DNA of 64,000 bases from NCBI RefSeq assembly GCF_010131535.1, contig NZ_WUBS01000017.1, positions 1 through 64,000 of the forward strand, in the 5' to 3' direction. The DNA comes from Acerihabitans arboris. GTDB taxonomy: Bacteria; Pseudomonadota; Gammaproteobacteria; Enterobacterales; Enterobacteriaceae. Below the pieces are notes generated by a model. The model saw only the letters and a program-made list of their open reading frames with translations, made no database searches and was not told the origin of the DNA. This document shows positions 35,738 through 44,858 of the stretch, in pieces. The translations under genes were made by a program, and so were the position numbers. Every line of letters begins with the position of its first letter. Positions within the stretch are counted from its first letter, which is position 1.

Positions 35738-36523
35738 TTAGAGCGTATGGGCGGCGGCGGTATAGGCCGCGATGGCATTTTGCACCGGCTGCGCGCGGCT
35801 GTTGTTTACCGGGCTGACCATGGCGTAATTGTATTTATTATCGCTCCAGTACTGCGCCAGCAGGTTGCCGGCCTCGCGTTTTCCGCTCCTCAGGCCGTTG
35901 TGGCCCGATGGCCGGATATAATAGGTCACCCGTACCCCCTGGCGATCCTGGTAAACAATCAGCGCCGACGGCCCGGCATCGGTGGCCATCAGACGGCCGC
36001 CTAACAGGGTGAAGCCATACTCCTCCAGGTTGGGCGGCATGGCGCCGTTGATAAAATAGCGGCTGAGCCAGTTATTCATTGCGCCGCGGTTATCTGCCAC
36101 CACGTCCAGCACCGGCAGCTTATCCCGGCTAAACATTTGGTAGGCGCGGACCGCGTCCTCCATGGGCAGGACATGACGCTGCATGTCCATGTCGCGGAGC
36201 TGCCAGCCGGCAACGCCGCCGCCGCCCAGGGACAATATCAGCGTAAAGGCCAGCGCCCAACGCATCTGACGCCGGGACCGGATTTGACGGCGAATTACCT
36301 GGGGTTGCGAGTATTGGGGTTGCGGACCTTGCGCCTGCGCCAAGGATTCGTCGCCGGCCAAGGCCACCCGCAGCCGCTGCGTTTCGGATTGCCAATCGGC
36401 GACCCTTTTTGCCGCCTCGGGATGCTGCGCCAGGTAACGCTCTACCCACAGACGTCGCGACTCATCGAGCTGATTGTCCACATAGGCCTGCAGATCGTTT
36501 TCGGTGGGCGTCCGGGTCATCAT
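35738..36523 (-). CDS. Anti-sigma factor (single-pass membrane protein)
   Basis: A 261-residue protein. The N-terminal NDLQAYVDNQLDESRRLWVE is the anti-sigma domain of the ECF partner family, although no His-x3-Cys-x2-Cys zinc motif is present. One membrane helix lies at WALAFTLILSLGGGGVAGW, and a periplasmic domain of about 150 residues follows. It overlaps the sigma gene as ATGA, so the pair is co-expressed. It should hold the sigma factor at the membrane until a signal arrives. Confidence 0.87.
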   Translation of the reverse strand: MMTRTPTENDLQAYVDNQLDESRRLWVERYLAQHPEAAKRVADWQSETQRLRVALAGDESLAQAQGPQPQYSQPQVIRRQIRSRRQMRWALAFTLILSLGGGGVAGWQLRDMDMQRHVLPMEDAVRAYQMFSRDKLPVLDVVADNRGAMNNWLSRYFINGAMPPNLEEYGFTLLGGRLMATDAGPSALIVYQDRQGVRVTYYIRPSGHNGLRSGKREAGNLLAQYWSDNKYNYAMVSPVNNSRAQPVQNAIAAYTAAAHTL

Positions 36524-37047
36524 TTCAATCTCCTCAACGACGGGTTCACTGGCGCGGTGGCGCCTTCCGCCAGCTCGTGCAATTGCCTGCGCGCGCGCGA
36601 TAGCCGCGACATGACGGTACCGAGCGGGATATTTAATGTATCGGCCACTTCCCTGTAGCGCAAACCCTCGACGCCGACCAGCAGCAGGATGGCACGTTGA
36701 TCGGTGGGCAGCGAGGCGAAGCCCGCCAGCACGGCATCGGTCAGCGCCAGCTCTTCCGGCGAGGAGGAATATTCCGCCTCGCCTTTAAACAACGATAAAA
36801 TACGCATATAGCGTTTTTTGCGGCGCTCGCCGTCGATAAACTGCCGGTACAGTATGGAGAACAACCATATCCGCAGGTTCTCTTCACGCTGCAGGGTCGC
36901 ATAGGAGGTCAACGCCTTCTCGAGGCCGGACTGCACCAAATCATCGGCCCCAGCGGGATTACGGGTTAGCCACAGGGCGAAGCGCCGCAGCTGCGGCAGC
37001 ACCTCCCTTATCTGGTCATCGGTAAGCTCATGCATCGTCATCGGCAT
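36520..37047 (-). CDS. ECF-type RNA polymerase sigma factor
   Basis: A 175-residue sigma-70 family protein with region 2 (LRRFALWLTRNPAGADDLVQ, then SGLEKAL; WLFSILYRQFID) and region 4 (LPTDQRAILLLVGVEGLRYR, then EVADTLNIPLGTVMSRLSRA). It lacks regions 1 and 3, as ECF sigma factors do. It is co-transcribed with its anti-sigma factor. A ruined DUF305-propeller gene lies directly upstream on the same strand and may have been a regulon member. Confidence 0.9.
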   Translation of the reverse strand: MPMTMHELTDDQIREVLPQLRRFALWLTRNPAGADDLVQSGLEKALTSYATLQREENLRIWLFSILYRQFIDGERRKKRYMRILSLFKGEAEYSSSPEELALTDAVLAGFASLPTDQRAILLLVGVEGLRYREVADTLNIPLGTVMSRLSRARRQLHELAEGATAPVNPSLRRLK

Positions 37048-37071
37048 CCTTTTATTCGCGCAAGCGGCGCG

Positions 37072-38227
37072 TTACAGCGCCTGGATTTGCACCGGCGCGC
37101 CATAGCTATCGGCAGTGCCCTTCACCACCACCAGATAGCGGCGTTAAGCCTTCCGGCCCTGGCGCACGATCTGGCGAATCGGCCCGATGGCGTTGACAAT
37201 CGCCGCCCCGGCCGGATTGGTCATAAACGCGCTTAACGGCTGGAGGCTGCCGCTGCCGTCGGGACGCGAGGCCAAGGCCAGCACATAACCCTGTTTGGGC
37301 TGCGGCCCGGTGACCGCCGCCTGCAGCACCTGCGTCAGGCCTTGTTCAAACAGCGTTACCGTGGTCGGCGGATGGGCGTCGGCCGCCGCGCCGGCGTTGT
37401 TCAGCACCAGGGTTGAGTCCGCCGACCGTAATATAGGCGAAGACGCCGTGGACATTATGCGCGATATTGACGTGATTGGTAATCGGCCCGGTATCAAGGG
37501 TTTTCAGCAGCTGAAACGGCGGCCGCGCGGCAAAGACCTGCATGCCGGGGCCGGCCGGCACCTTGATGCGCAGCTTTTCTTGATAACTGGCCGCGTCCAG
37601 TACGGCAATATAATCCTCGCCGCGCACCGTGACCCACACTTCCTTGCCGTCCGGCGTATAGAATGCCTCATGGGGAGCCCGCCCCAGGTAAGTAGTGTGC
37701 CTGACGCTATTGGTGGCGGTGTCGATAAAGGTGACTGGATTGGTGCCGATGGCCACCACGGCCAGGGTTTTGCCGTCCGGCGAGAACCCCAGGCCGTGCA
37801 CCAGCACCTGGCCGCGATAAAGCGGGCTCAGGTTGCCCGGCTGCGGGTCGCCCAGCGCCTGGCGCATGGCGGTGATCTCCTGCTGCCGGGTGACGATGAT
37901 TTCCTGTGCCAAACGGAGCAGCCGTTCGTTGTGGCCATGGCGCAGCTCCGCCTGGGCCATGGCGATGGCGCCCTGGTGATGCGGGATCATCATGGCGACA
38001 AAATCACGATCGACATCGCCGCTGGGCGAGAGCGCCATATCATTCATCATTTGTGTCATGGCGGCGTCGTTTTCCCGCAGGAACGGCGCTTCCTCGGCCG
38101 TGCGAGAGGGTTCGGCGCCGGCGGCCGGCACCGGGTGATGATCGCCATGGGCATGGGAGGCTGCGGCCATCAGCAGGCCCGCGAGAGCGGCGGCGGCCGG
38201 CCGGCGTGCGGATGTAAGGAAAGTCAT
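37072..38227 (-). pseudogene. DUF305 + beta-propeller (YncE-like) secreted protein, broken by deletion/frameshift and nonsense codon
   Basis: The first frame (38227-37346) has a signal peptide, a DUF305 domain (HHQGAIAMAQAELRHGHNER) and propeller blades (GLGFSPDGKTLAVVAIGTNP; TPDGKEVWVTVRGEDYIAVL). Near 37430 the sense passes to another frame (VLNNAGAAADAHPPTTVTLF, then SAFMTNPAGAAIVN). The blades expected in between are missing, so a deletion accompanied the shift. An in-frame TAA at 37144-37146 then cuts off the last 23 codons, which still read RRYLVVVKGTADSYGAPVQ and end at 37072. Two independent lesions make a sequencing error unlikely. Confidence 0.78.
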
Positions 38228-38550
38228 CTTATCTCCGGCGAATCAGTGCATAGGTACGGATAAGACGCACGGAAGAGCGGACTATTCCACGGCGGCGGGA
38301 TTTATTTTGCCGATAAGCGCGGGGACAATAAAAACCGCCGATTGGGATTACCGGCAGCCGGGTAAAATATACGCCCGGCTGACGCTCAATCCCTACCGGG
38401 CGTGGCAAAACGCCGCCATGGCCGATTTTTTACGCAAGGCGCAATCCGTTGACTGAATTGAGGGTTATTGATTAAGCAAAATGTTTCATCAGTCACAATC
38501 GTTTTCGCCGAACTGGACCATGCTAAGGCCAGATGGGCGGGAGGTGACTG
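38228..38550. other. Intergenic region, no supported gene
   Basis: Only chance open frames without ribosome sites were found here. The end nearest 38228 probably carried the promoter of the broken DUF305-propeller gene. Confidence 0.4.
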
Positions 38551-38628
38551 ATGCAAACCAACGACATTACGTTTCTCGCGGCGCTGGCCGTAATCATTAT
38601 CGGTTTTGTTTCGTTTATGTATGCGTGA
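38551..38628 (+). CDS. Putative 25-residue single-pass membrane peptide
   Basis: The frame MQTNDITFLAALAVIIIGFV plus five residues is almost wholly one transmembrane helix. GGAGG lies seven bases before the ATG, a strong ribosome site for so short a frame. Small membrane peptides of this sort are often stress-regulated or modulate larger membrane proteins. No homologue is recognised. Confidence 0.5.
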   Translation: MQTNDITFLAALAVIIIGFVSFMYA

Positions 38629-38721
38629 CCGGCGGCGGGAATCTTGACAGAGAAGCGCACCGACAACCTTTGCTGTACTCCCTCTTTCGAGGAGGTAAGT
38701 AGCCGATGCGCTTTTCTGAGG

Positions 38722-38744
38722 AAAAAAGCCCCGGATATCGGGGC
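38722..38744 (-). terminator. Rho-independent terminator (minus strand)
   Basis: Minus-strand stem GCCCCG (38744-38739) pairs with CGGGGC (38733-38728) and is followed by six T. It probably ends the yidH-yidG transcript, about 170 bases past the yidG stop. Confidence 0.65.
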
Positions 38745-38914
38745 CGTCATCTATTGACGTTATCCTTTCCGGCGCTTATCTCCGGCGCTCATGGCCGGGG
38801 CCAAGGCGTTAGCTCTGTGAAGGATGGGCTGCATATTAAGATTACTCTTAATATAATTCAGTGATAAACATCACAGTTCCCTAGAATCGATAGTTATTAT
38901 GCCCTGAAAGTGGA

Positions 38915-39259
38915 TCATCCCAGGAAAGCCAGCGCCGCCAGCAGGCTGACCACCAGCACTGTCGCCGTCGTCAACGCCATCATCCATCGGCTTTGCCCGG
39001 CGGGACGCGTCCAATGCGGATCGGGTAGCCTCAATCGACCATATCCCCACAGCCACATAATCCCGGCCTGCATCAGCAGGATCACGCCGCCGGCCAGCAT
39101 CAGCCGGTGGCCGCCCGTCGCCGCCCCGCGCAGCAGCAATAAGGCGTTAATTACCAAGATAAAAGCGGTGCGCGACCAGGCCAGGCAGGTGCGCTCCGGC
39201 TGCAGGCCGGGATCCGCCGGCGGCGGCCGGCCGGTGCCGGGCAACGACGGTATGGTCAT
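38915..39259 (-). CDS. yidG: DUF202 inner-membrane protein, YidG-like
   Basis: A 114-residue membrane protein of the DUF202 family. GLQPERTCLAWSRTAFILVI is the family's conserved opening (E-R-T-x-L-A-W-x-R-T), followed by two more helices. Its ATG overlaps the stop of the yidH-like gene as ATGA. The pair order matches yidH-yidG in enterobacteria. Function is unknown. Confidence 0.85.
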   Translation of the reverse strand: MTIPSLPGTGRPPPADPGLQPERTCLAWSRTAFILVINALLLLRGAATGGHRLMLAGGVILLMQAGIMWLWGYGRLRLPDPHWTRPAGQSRWMMALTTATVLVVSLLAALAFLG

Positions 39260-39651
39260 GACATCAGGATAAGAAAGGCCAGGGCCAGGGCGATGCCCGC
39301 CACAAACAGCGCCATCATCATCAACAGCGGGGTTTGCGGCAGGGAAGCGCCGGTGCGCATGGCCAGTTCGCTGGCCGCCCAACGGCGGTACGCCATGATG
39401 CCGAGGGTCGCCGCCATCACGGACAGCAACACCGCCAGCCCCGTGCGCACCTGTTGCGGCCCCAGGCTCGGGGCGAACTGATCGATGCCTACCGCGCCCG
39501 CCAGGCACGCCAGCGCCGTGCGGATCCAGGCCAGGAAGGTGCGTTCGTTGGCCAGGGAAAAGCGGTAGTCAGGAGTTTGACCCCGCTGCCACCAGCGACC
39601 GACGCCCTTGGGCGCGGCGGCATGCGGCTGATTGTCGGTGTGATTGTCCAT
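39256..39651 (-). CDS. yidH: DUF202 inner-membrane protein, YidH-like
   Basis: A 131-residue membrane protein. DYRFSLANERTFLAWIRTAL is the DUF202 signature; helices follow around residues 42-55, 68-85 and 108-130. It is co-transcribed with the yidG-like gene downstream. Confidence 0.87.
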   Translation of the reverse strand: MDNHTDNQPHAAAPKGVGRWWQRGQTPDYRFSLANERTFLAWIRTALACLAGAVGIDQFAPSLGPQQVRTGLAVLLSVMAATLGIMAYRRWAASELAMRTGASLPQTPLLMMMALFVAGIALALAFLILMS

Positions 39652-39919
39652 AGCGGCCTGTAACCGGCGGAACCGCGTCCCGCCGGTGTTAACAATAGGG
39701 GTACCGCACCCAAGATAGCCTAAACCGGCCGGAACCTGAAGCGGCGGTTAAATCCTGGTTCGTTGCCGGCTCCGGCCGTGGCCCGGGCCGCCGGGCAATA
39801 ATATATTCACCGGCGGCGCCCGGTCGCCCATCATTTCATTACAGCACGATTTAAGTGATTTATCCTAACATCATCATTTTATGCCGGTTTTTTTGTGGGA
39901 TCAAAATTATGGGAGTGCC

Positions 39920-40570
39920 ATGGATATGAATAACAATTACGCGGGCCTGAAAAACTTCACGTGCGACCATTCATCAACCTACCGACAAGGCGAAACATAC
40001 GCATCGTCGATTAATTCTCCCCACTGCTGGGGCGCGGCATCCCGACGACGATCCCCTGCCTTTCCCTATGGCCGCGGCGAGCCGTCATCGATTAACTCCA
40101 GCGCCATCCCCTATAATCACGGCGGGCCGGCATCGATTAACGCGCACGCCCTTTTCCTGGCGAAACCGGTGCAAAACACCCCGCTGGCCCCCTCGTCATC
40201 GGTCAAAACCCCGTGCGGCGCCGCCTCCGCGTCCCCTGCCAGACAGTCCGCTCCGGCCAAACCCACACCGACGGCGCCGGGAAAAATCAACAATGACCCG
40301 CGCCGCAATCCGCCCAAACGCGGGAAACAAATGCCGTCCCCAGGCCCGTTGCGCCGGTCGTTACCCGGCCAGATCCTGAACACCTCCAGGTTGAATAATA
40401 CGCCGACGGTCTCCGGCCGGTTTACCATTCTGCGCGTGGCCGACGACTGCCATGGCGGCGGTGTTCTGCCCTCGGATGAGCCGCCGCCCTATTCGAAACA
40501 CGATCCGCTGGCGAAGAAACACGGCAATATCTTCTTAGACTGCCTGTCCTTTTGTTGTCACGACGAATAA
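39920..40570 (+). CDS. Orphan proline/serine-rich protein with SIN repeats and a PPxY motif
   Basis: About 216 residues, not recognised as any family. The N-terminal third has three imperfect repeats built on Y-x-x-G...S-I-N at residues 21-33, 50-60 and 65-75. The middle is rich in Pro, Ser, Ala and Lys and looks disordered. Near the C-terminus is PPPY (188-191), a PPxY motif that in eukaryotes binds WW domains. The end, LDCLSFCCHDE, is cysteine-rich. No signal peptide or membrane helix is seen. GGGA lies just before ATG 39920; ATG 39926 is also possible. It is a single gene followed by a hairpin. It could be a type III-secreted effector, but no secretion genes are in the window. Confidence 0.6.
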   Translation: MDMNNNYAGLKNFTCDHSSTYRQGETYASSINSPHCWGAASRRRSPAFPYGRGEPSSINSSAIPYNHGGPASINAHALFLAKPVQNTPLAPSSSVKTPCGAASASPARQSAPAKPTPTAPGKINNDPRRNPPKRGKQMPSPGPLRRSLPGQILNTSRLNNTPTVSGRFTILRVADDCHGGGVLPSDEPPPYSKHDPLAKKHGNIFLDCLSFCCHDE

Positions 40571-40572
40571 TT

Positions 40573-40605
40573 AAAACGCCCCGGCCGGGCAACGGCGCGG
40601 GGCGT
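40573..40605 (-). terminator. Terminator of the ExuT-like gene (also between convergent genes)
   Basis: On the minus strand the stem ACGCCCCG (40605-40598) pairs with CGGGGCGT (40583-40576) and is followed by TTTTAATT. It lies just past the stop of the MFS gene and between convergent genes. Confidence 0.7.
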
Positions 40606-40648
40606 AGCGAACAACTGGCGCGGGCGCTGCCCGCGCCATCGCCTGGAG

Positions 40649-41932
40649 TTACACCGCCGGTGTCGGGGTGAGCTCCTTTTTATCAGGACGGCCCTTTACG
40701 ACGGTCCAGACGATGATCATTGCCGTGATTTCAAATATTGACAACATCAGGAACAGCGGCGAGAAGCCGATAATGCCCACCAGCGCGCCGACCACCAGCG
40801 TAAACAAGGTCGACCCGCCCCAGCCGATCATACCGGTCAGGCCGTTGGCGGTGGCGACTTCGTTGCGCCCGAACAGATCCGAGGAGAGCGTAATCAGCGC
40901 GCCGGACAGCGTTTGGTGGGCAAAACCACCAAAGCAGAGCATGGCGATGGCAAAATAGGGGCTGTGATATAAGCCGATAAGCCCTGGGCCAATCATGCAC
41001 AGCGCGCCGACCGTCACCACCAGCTTACGCGAAACGATAAGCGTAACGCCAAAATGCTTTTGGAAAAACCCCGGCATATAACCGCCCAGGACACAGCCCA
41101 GGTCGGCAAACAGCAGCGGCATCCAGGCAAACATGGCGATATGTTTCAGATCGAAGCCATAGACTTTATACAAAAACAACGGCACCCAGGCATTAATCGT
41201 GCCCCACGCAGGCTCGGCTAAAAAACGCGGAATGGCGATCCCCCAGAATTGACTGTCCTTCAATAATTGACTGACCGGCACCTTCTGTTTATTGCTGCTG
41301 TGGTGGCGAGACTCCTGCCCGGCATAAATATACTCACGTTCTTCCGCAGAGATATTTTTATGTTTATCCGGCGTATTATATAATTTATACCAGCCCACCG
41401 CCCAAATTAAGCTTACCCCGCCGGTCAACAAAAACGCAAAGTTCCAGCTATGCACCATGATTGCCCACGCCACCAGCGGCGGCGCCAGCACCCCGCCGAT
41501 CGCGGCGCCGGCGTTAAACCACCCCACGGCCACCGGACGCTCATTAGCCGGGAACCATTCGGAAGAAGCCTTGAGACCCGCCGGGATCACGGCGGCTTCC
41601 GCCATGCCCAGCGCGCCGCGCAGGATACCCAGCGCCACCCAACTGCCGGCGAAGGCGTGGGCCATATTCAGCACCGCCCAGGCAATGGCGAATAACAGAT
41701 ACCCCACCTTGGTGCCCAGGAGATCCAGTATGTAGCCCGCTACGGGTTGCGTCAGGGTATAACAGCCTTTAAAAATAGCGTCGATATAGGAATATTGCTG
41801 CACGGTAAAATGCATTTCTTCCATGATGGTCGGAGCCGCCACAGCCAGAGAATTTCGCGCCAGATAGTTAAGCACCGTGGCCAACATCACCATCCCAATC
41901 ATATACCAACGTAAATTTTTTATTATCCTCAT
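40649..41932 (-). CDS. MFS anion:cation symporter, ExuT/hexuronate-type
   Basis: A 427-residue inner-membrane carrier of the ACS family with twelve predicted helices. It has LNYLARNSLAVAAPTIMEE in helix 1, LGILRGALGMAEAAVIPAGL, WFPANERPVAVGWFNAGAAI and a long central loop near residue 200. The motifs fit ExuT-like hexuronate or galactonate carriers. There is no catabolic gene beside it, so the sugar acid is unknown. Confidence 0.83.
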   Translation of the reverse strand: MRIIKNLRWYMIGMVMLATVLNYLARNSLAVAAPTIMEEMHFTVQQYSYIDAIFKGCYTLTQPVAGYILDLLGTKVGYLLFAIAWAVLNMAHAFAGSWVALGILRGALGMAEAAVIPAGLKASSEWFPANERPVAVGWFNAGAAIGGVLAPPLVAWAIMVHSWNFAFLLTGGVSLIWAVGWYKLYNTPDKHKNISAEEREYIYAGQESRHHSSNKQKVPVSQLLKDSQFWGIAIPRFLAEPAWGTINAWVPLFLYKVYGFDLKHIAMFAWMPLLFADLGCVLGGYMPGFFQKHFGVTLIVSRKLVVTVGALCMIGPGLIGLYHSPYFAIAMLCFGGFAHQTLSGALITLSSDLFGRNEVATANGLTGMIGWGGSTLFTLVVGALVGIIGFSPLFLMLSIFEITAMIIVWTVVKGRPDKKELTPTPAV

Positions 41933-42478
41933 CTTTTTACCATCCCGGAGAAATTGTTGGGGTTATCGAGAATGAAAGCTTGGGAAACACAAAAAGAAAT
42001 CAATATTCATTAAAATTGAAATGATGTTTCTATTTCGAGCGGAGTATATTATCGCCTTAGACGGTTTGACGTGACTAGCTTCACAAAATGTGGAGGTTTT
42101 AAGCGGATTTTTAGCAGATTTTTTTAGAATTTAAAAAAAATTGCAGTTATATGGACAAATATTTGGGACATGTTACCGCTGGCGAAATGACAGAAAACGA
42201 TGATAAAGATAACAAGTGATATCCGCTTTGCAGTATTTGGCAAAAATTTAACAGATGTTTCTGCCATTATTAACACGGTTATCACAACCCTGCCATTAGA
42301 CGGCAAACATATGGACTGAACGGTTATTTACTGTCTCTGGCCGCGAAGCCTAACGCCTAACGCCTATCGCCGGGCGTGCGCATCTTCCGTCGGTTGCAAC
42401 CCGGCCCGTCGTATTACACTATGTGTTAGCTTTAACGCCTGGGCATGACCAGGCTCGTTATCCTGAACAACCTGGAGA
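41933..42478. other. AT-rich intergenic region between divergent genes
   Basis: About 545 bases without a convincing gene. It should contain promoters for the MFS carrier and the SDR. A small repeat, CCTAACG twice then CCTATCG, occurs near 42352-42372. A 60-codon minus frame at 42124-42306 is hydrophobic but has no support. Confidence 0.45.
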
Positions 42479-42481
42479 ATG

Positions 42482-43336
42482 ATGATGACGCAACAAGAAA
42501 AACCAGTATGGTTCATTACCGGCTGCTCCACGGGCTTTGGCCGCGAACTGGCCGACTATACCCTGTCTTTGGGTTATCCGACGGTCGTTACCGCGCGCAA
42601 TCCGGATCAGGTCAAGGATCTGGTCGCCGGCCATGAGGATCATGCGCTGGTATTGGCATTGGACGTTACCAGGCAGGAGCAGGTCGACGCCGCCGTGAGC
42701 GCCGCGCTGGCAAAGTTCGGCCGTATCGACGTGCTGGTGAACAATGCCGGCATCGGTTATTTCGGTTCGTTCGAAGAGAGCAATATGGACGATGTGCACC
42801 GGATGTTCGATATCAACGTCTGGGGACTGACCGCCATGACCCGGGCCGCCCTGCCGGCCATGCGTAAGCGGCGCAGCGGCACCGTGGTCAATATTTCGTC
42901 AATCGGCGGCATTACCACCTTCCCTTCCCTGAGTTTTTACCACGCCACTAAATTCGCGGTGGAGGCGCTGTCCGAATCACTGGCGCAGGAAGTGGAACCG
43001 TTAGGCATCAAGGTACTGATCGTCGAGCCGGGACCGTTTCGCACCGACTGGGCCGGGCGCTCGGCCAATGAGGCGCCGCAGACCATTGCGGACTATGCCG
43101 AGACCGCGCACGTGCGCGCCCGCGCCAGCCGCGACAACAGCGGCAAGCAGGCGGGGGATCCGGTACGCGCCGTCAAAGCCATCGTCAAGGCGGTCGAGGC
43201 CAAACAACCGCCGCTGCGTTTGCTGCTGGGCAATCCGGCGCTGGAAAACGCCCATAAAAAAATCAAACTCCTGCAACGGGATTTTGACGGCTGGGCCGAC
43301 GTCACCCGCGGCGCGGATTTCCCCAAGGACGAATAA
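42482..43336 (+). CDS. Short-chain dehydrogenase/reductase (canonical)
   Basis: A 284-residue SDR with TGCSTGFGRELA for cofactor binding, NNAGIGYFGSFE, catalytic Ser in NISSIGG and Tyr-x-x-x-Lys as YHATK. The nearest relatives I recall are oxidoreductases of unknown substrate. Three ATG codons in a row follow GGAGA; the second or third has the better spacing. It is transcribed alone and is followed by a GC-rich hairpin. Confidence 0.87.
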   Translation: MMTQQEKPVWFITGCSTGFGRELADYTLSLGYPTVVTARNPDQVKDLVAGHEDHALVLALDVTRQEQVDAAVSAALAKFGRIDVLVNNAGIGYFGSFEESNMDDVHRMFDINVWGLTAMTRAALPAMRKRRSGTVVNISSIGGITTFPSLSFYHATKFAVEALSESLAQEVEPLGIKVLIVEPGPFRTDWAGRSANEAPQTIADYAETAHVRARASRDNSGKQAGDPVRAVKAIVKAVEAKQPPLRLLLGNPALENAHKKIKLLQRDFDGWADVTRGADFPKDE

Positions 43337-43399
43337 GCGTCGGCGGCAGCTTATTTCAGACCGCTGGTAAAATAGTTTATAAGCCTCAGCAAACGTTTA

Positions 43400-43419
43400 G
43401 GGGCCGGAAACGGCCCCCT
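43400..43419 (+). terminator. Hairpin after the SDR gene
   Basis: A perfect GGGGCCG-GAAA-CGGCCCC hairpin with a tetraloop, 64 bases past the SDR stop. The T-run is only two bases, so termination may be weak. Confidence 0.5.
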
Positions 43420-43537
43420 TCCGGCCATCATACCTGATGGCTATGTAATATAACCGAACAGTATTTACTGCGATTTAACATACCCGCTAAGATAATTTCT
43501 ATCCGCTATTTTTTATCTAACAAAAGGGTCATACCCT

Positions 43538-44707
43538 ATGTCCGGCAATATTGCTGAAAAATTGATTAGCTGTCGACGCGAGCTGCACGCCTACCCTGAA
43601 TTGTCGAACCAGGAGTTCGCCACCACGGAAAAAATCACCCGCTGGCTGCAGGACGCGGGCATCCGGATGTTACCTTTAGGATTAAAGACCGGCGTGGTCG
43701 CCGAAATCGGCCGGCAAAAAGCGCCGCTGATTGCCCTGCGCGCGGATATCGACGCACTGCCGATCGAGGAGCTTTCCGGCGTGCCGTTCAGCTCGCGCCA
43801 TGAGGGGGTGATGCACGCCTGCGGTCATGATGTCCATACCTCGGTGATGCTGGGGGCCGCGCTGTTGTTGAAAGCACGCGAAGCCACCCTGCCGGGCGCG
43901 GTGCGGATATTGTTCCAGCCGGCGGAGGAAAACTTCAACGGCGCGTGCCATCTGATCGACGCCGGCGCGCTGGAGAATGTGTCGGCGGTATTCGGCATGC
44001 ATAACGCGCCCGAGCTGCCGGTGGGCACCTTTGCCACCCGGCGCGGCGCCTTTTACGCCCATATCGACCGTTTCCAGATTACGGTGACCGGCAAAGGGGC
44101 CCATGCGGCCAAACCCGAACAGGGCATCGACACCATCGTTACCGCCAGCCAGATCGTGAACGCGCTGCAAACCCTGCCGAGCCGTAACTTCAGTTCGCTG
44201 GAATCCCTGGTGGTCAGCGTGACGCGCATCCAGGGCGGCAATACCTGGAACGTGCTGCCGCAGACGGTGGAGCTGGAAGGCACCGTGCGTACCCATAATG
44301 TGAAAGTGCGGGAAAGGGTGCCGGATATCCTGACCCGGGTGATTGACGGCGTGGCCAGCGCCATGGGCGCCGAAGCGCGCCTCGCCTGGTATCCGGGTCC
44401 GCCGGCGGTGGTGAATACGCCGTTCTGGGCGGATTTCAGCCAGCGGGTGGCGGCGGACGCCGGTTACCAGGTGCAGGAAGCGGAGCTGCAAATGGGCGGG
44501 GAAGATTTTTCGCTGTACCTGCAGCAGGTGCCGGGAACCTTTGTCAGCATCGGTTCGGCCAGCGAGTTCGGGCTGCATCATCCGCGTTTTAATCCCAGCG
44601 AGCAGGCGATTTATCCTGCGGCGGCCTATTTTGCCCGCCTGGCCGACGAGGCGCTCTCCGCGCTGCTGCTAGCGCAAACCGCAGCCCCGGCTGAATCGAT
44701 GGGTTAA
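43538..44707 (+). CDS. M20-family amidohydrolase (hippurate/N-acyl amino acid type)
   Basis: A 389-residue metallopeptidase-like hydrolase. HACGHDVHTSVMLGAA and QPAEENFNGA carry the metal ligands and the general base. KGAHAAKPEQGID is the dimerisation-domain histidine motif and EDFSLYLQQVPGTF holds the last ligand region. Enzymes of this group hydrolyse N-acyl amino acids or amino-acid conjugates. It lies next to Cbl and the second sulfur locus, so it might release a sulfur-containing amino acid, but that is only proximity. Confidence 0.88.
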   Translation: MSGNIAEKLISCRRELHAYPELSNQEFATTEKITRWLQDAGIRMLPLGLKTGVVAEIGRQKAPLIALRADIDALPIEELSGVPFSSRHEGVMHACGHDVHTSVMLGAALLLKAREATLPGAVRILFQPAEENFNGACHLIDAGALENVSAVFGMHNAPELPVGTFATRRGAFYAHIDRFQITVTGKGAHAAKPEQGIDTIVTASQIVNALQTLPSRNFSSLESLVVSVTRIQGGNTWNVLPQTVELEGTVRTHNVKVRERVPDILTRVIDGVASAMGAEARLAWYPGPPAVVNTPFWADFSQRVAADAGYQVQEAELQMGGEDFSLYLQQVPGTFVSIGSASEFGLHHPRFNPSEQAIYPAAAYFARLADEALSALLLAQTAAPAESMG

Positions 44708-44793
44708 CGGCCTGTCGCGCCATGGGGCGCGTTCCCTTGAACACGACTGATTTAAGTTTAGCGGCGGCGGGCCGGGCGGCCTGCCGAAGATGA

Positions 44794-44858
44794 GATTTGC
44801 CCGGGGTGGGATTTGCCCGGGGTAAGATTTGCCAGTGGTTAAATTTGCCAGTAGTTAA
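44794..44858. repeat. Four imperfect 16-17 bp tandem repeats at the cbl 3' end
   Basis: Units start at 44794, 44810, 44826 and 44842. The first two read GATTTGCCCGGGG plus TGG or TAA; the last two read ATTTGCCAGTGGTTAA and ATTTGCCAGTAGTTAA. The last copy overlaps the cbl stop codon. No further coding function is apparent. Confidence 0.8.

Noticed and set aside
38264-38457. Plus-strand open stretch ending in FLRKAQSVD upstream of the small membrane ORF
   Set aside because: No ATG until near the end, no ribosome site and no recognised family; it may be chance or a relic.
42124-42306. 60-codon hydrophobic minus frame between the MFS carrier and the SDR
   Set aside because: AT-rich DNA easily gives hydrophobic frames; no start signal or family.
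43682-44581. Minus-strand open frame (299 codons) opposite the M20 hydrolase
   Set aside because: Shadow of a gene with intact metal-binding motifs.
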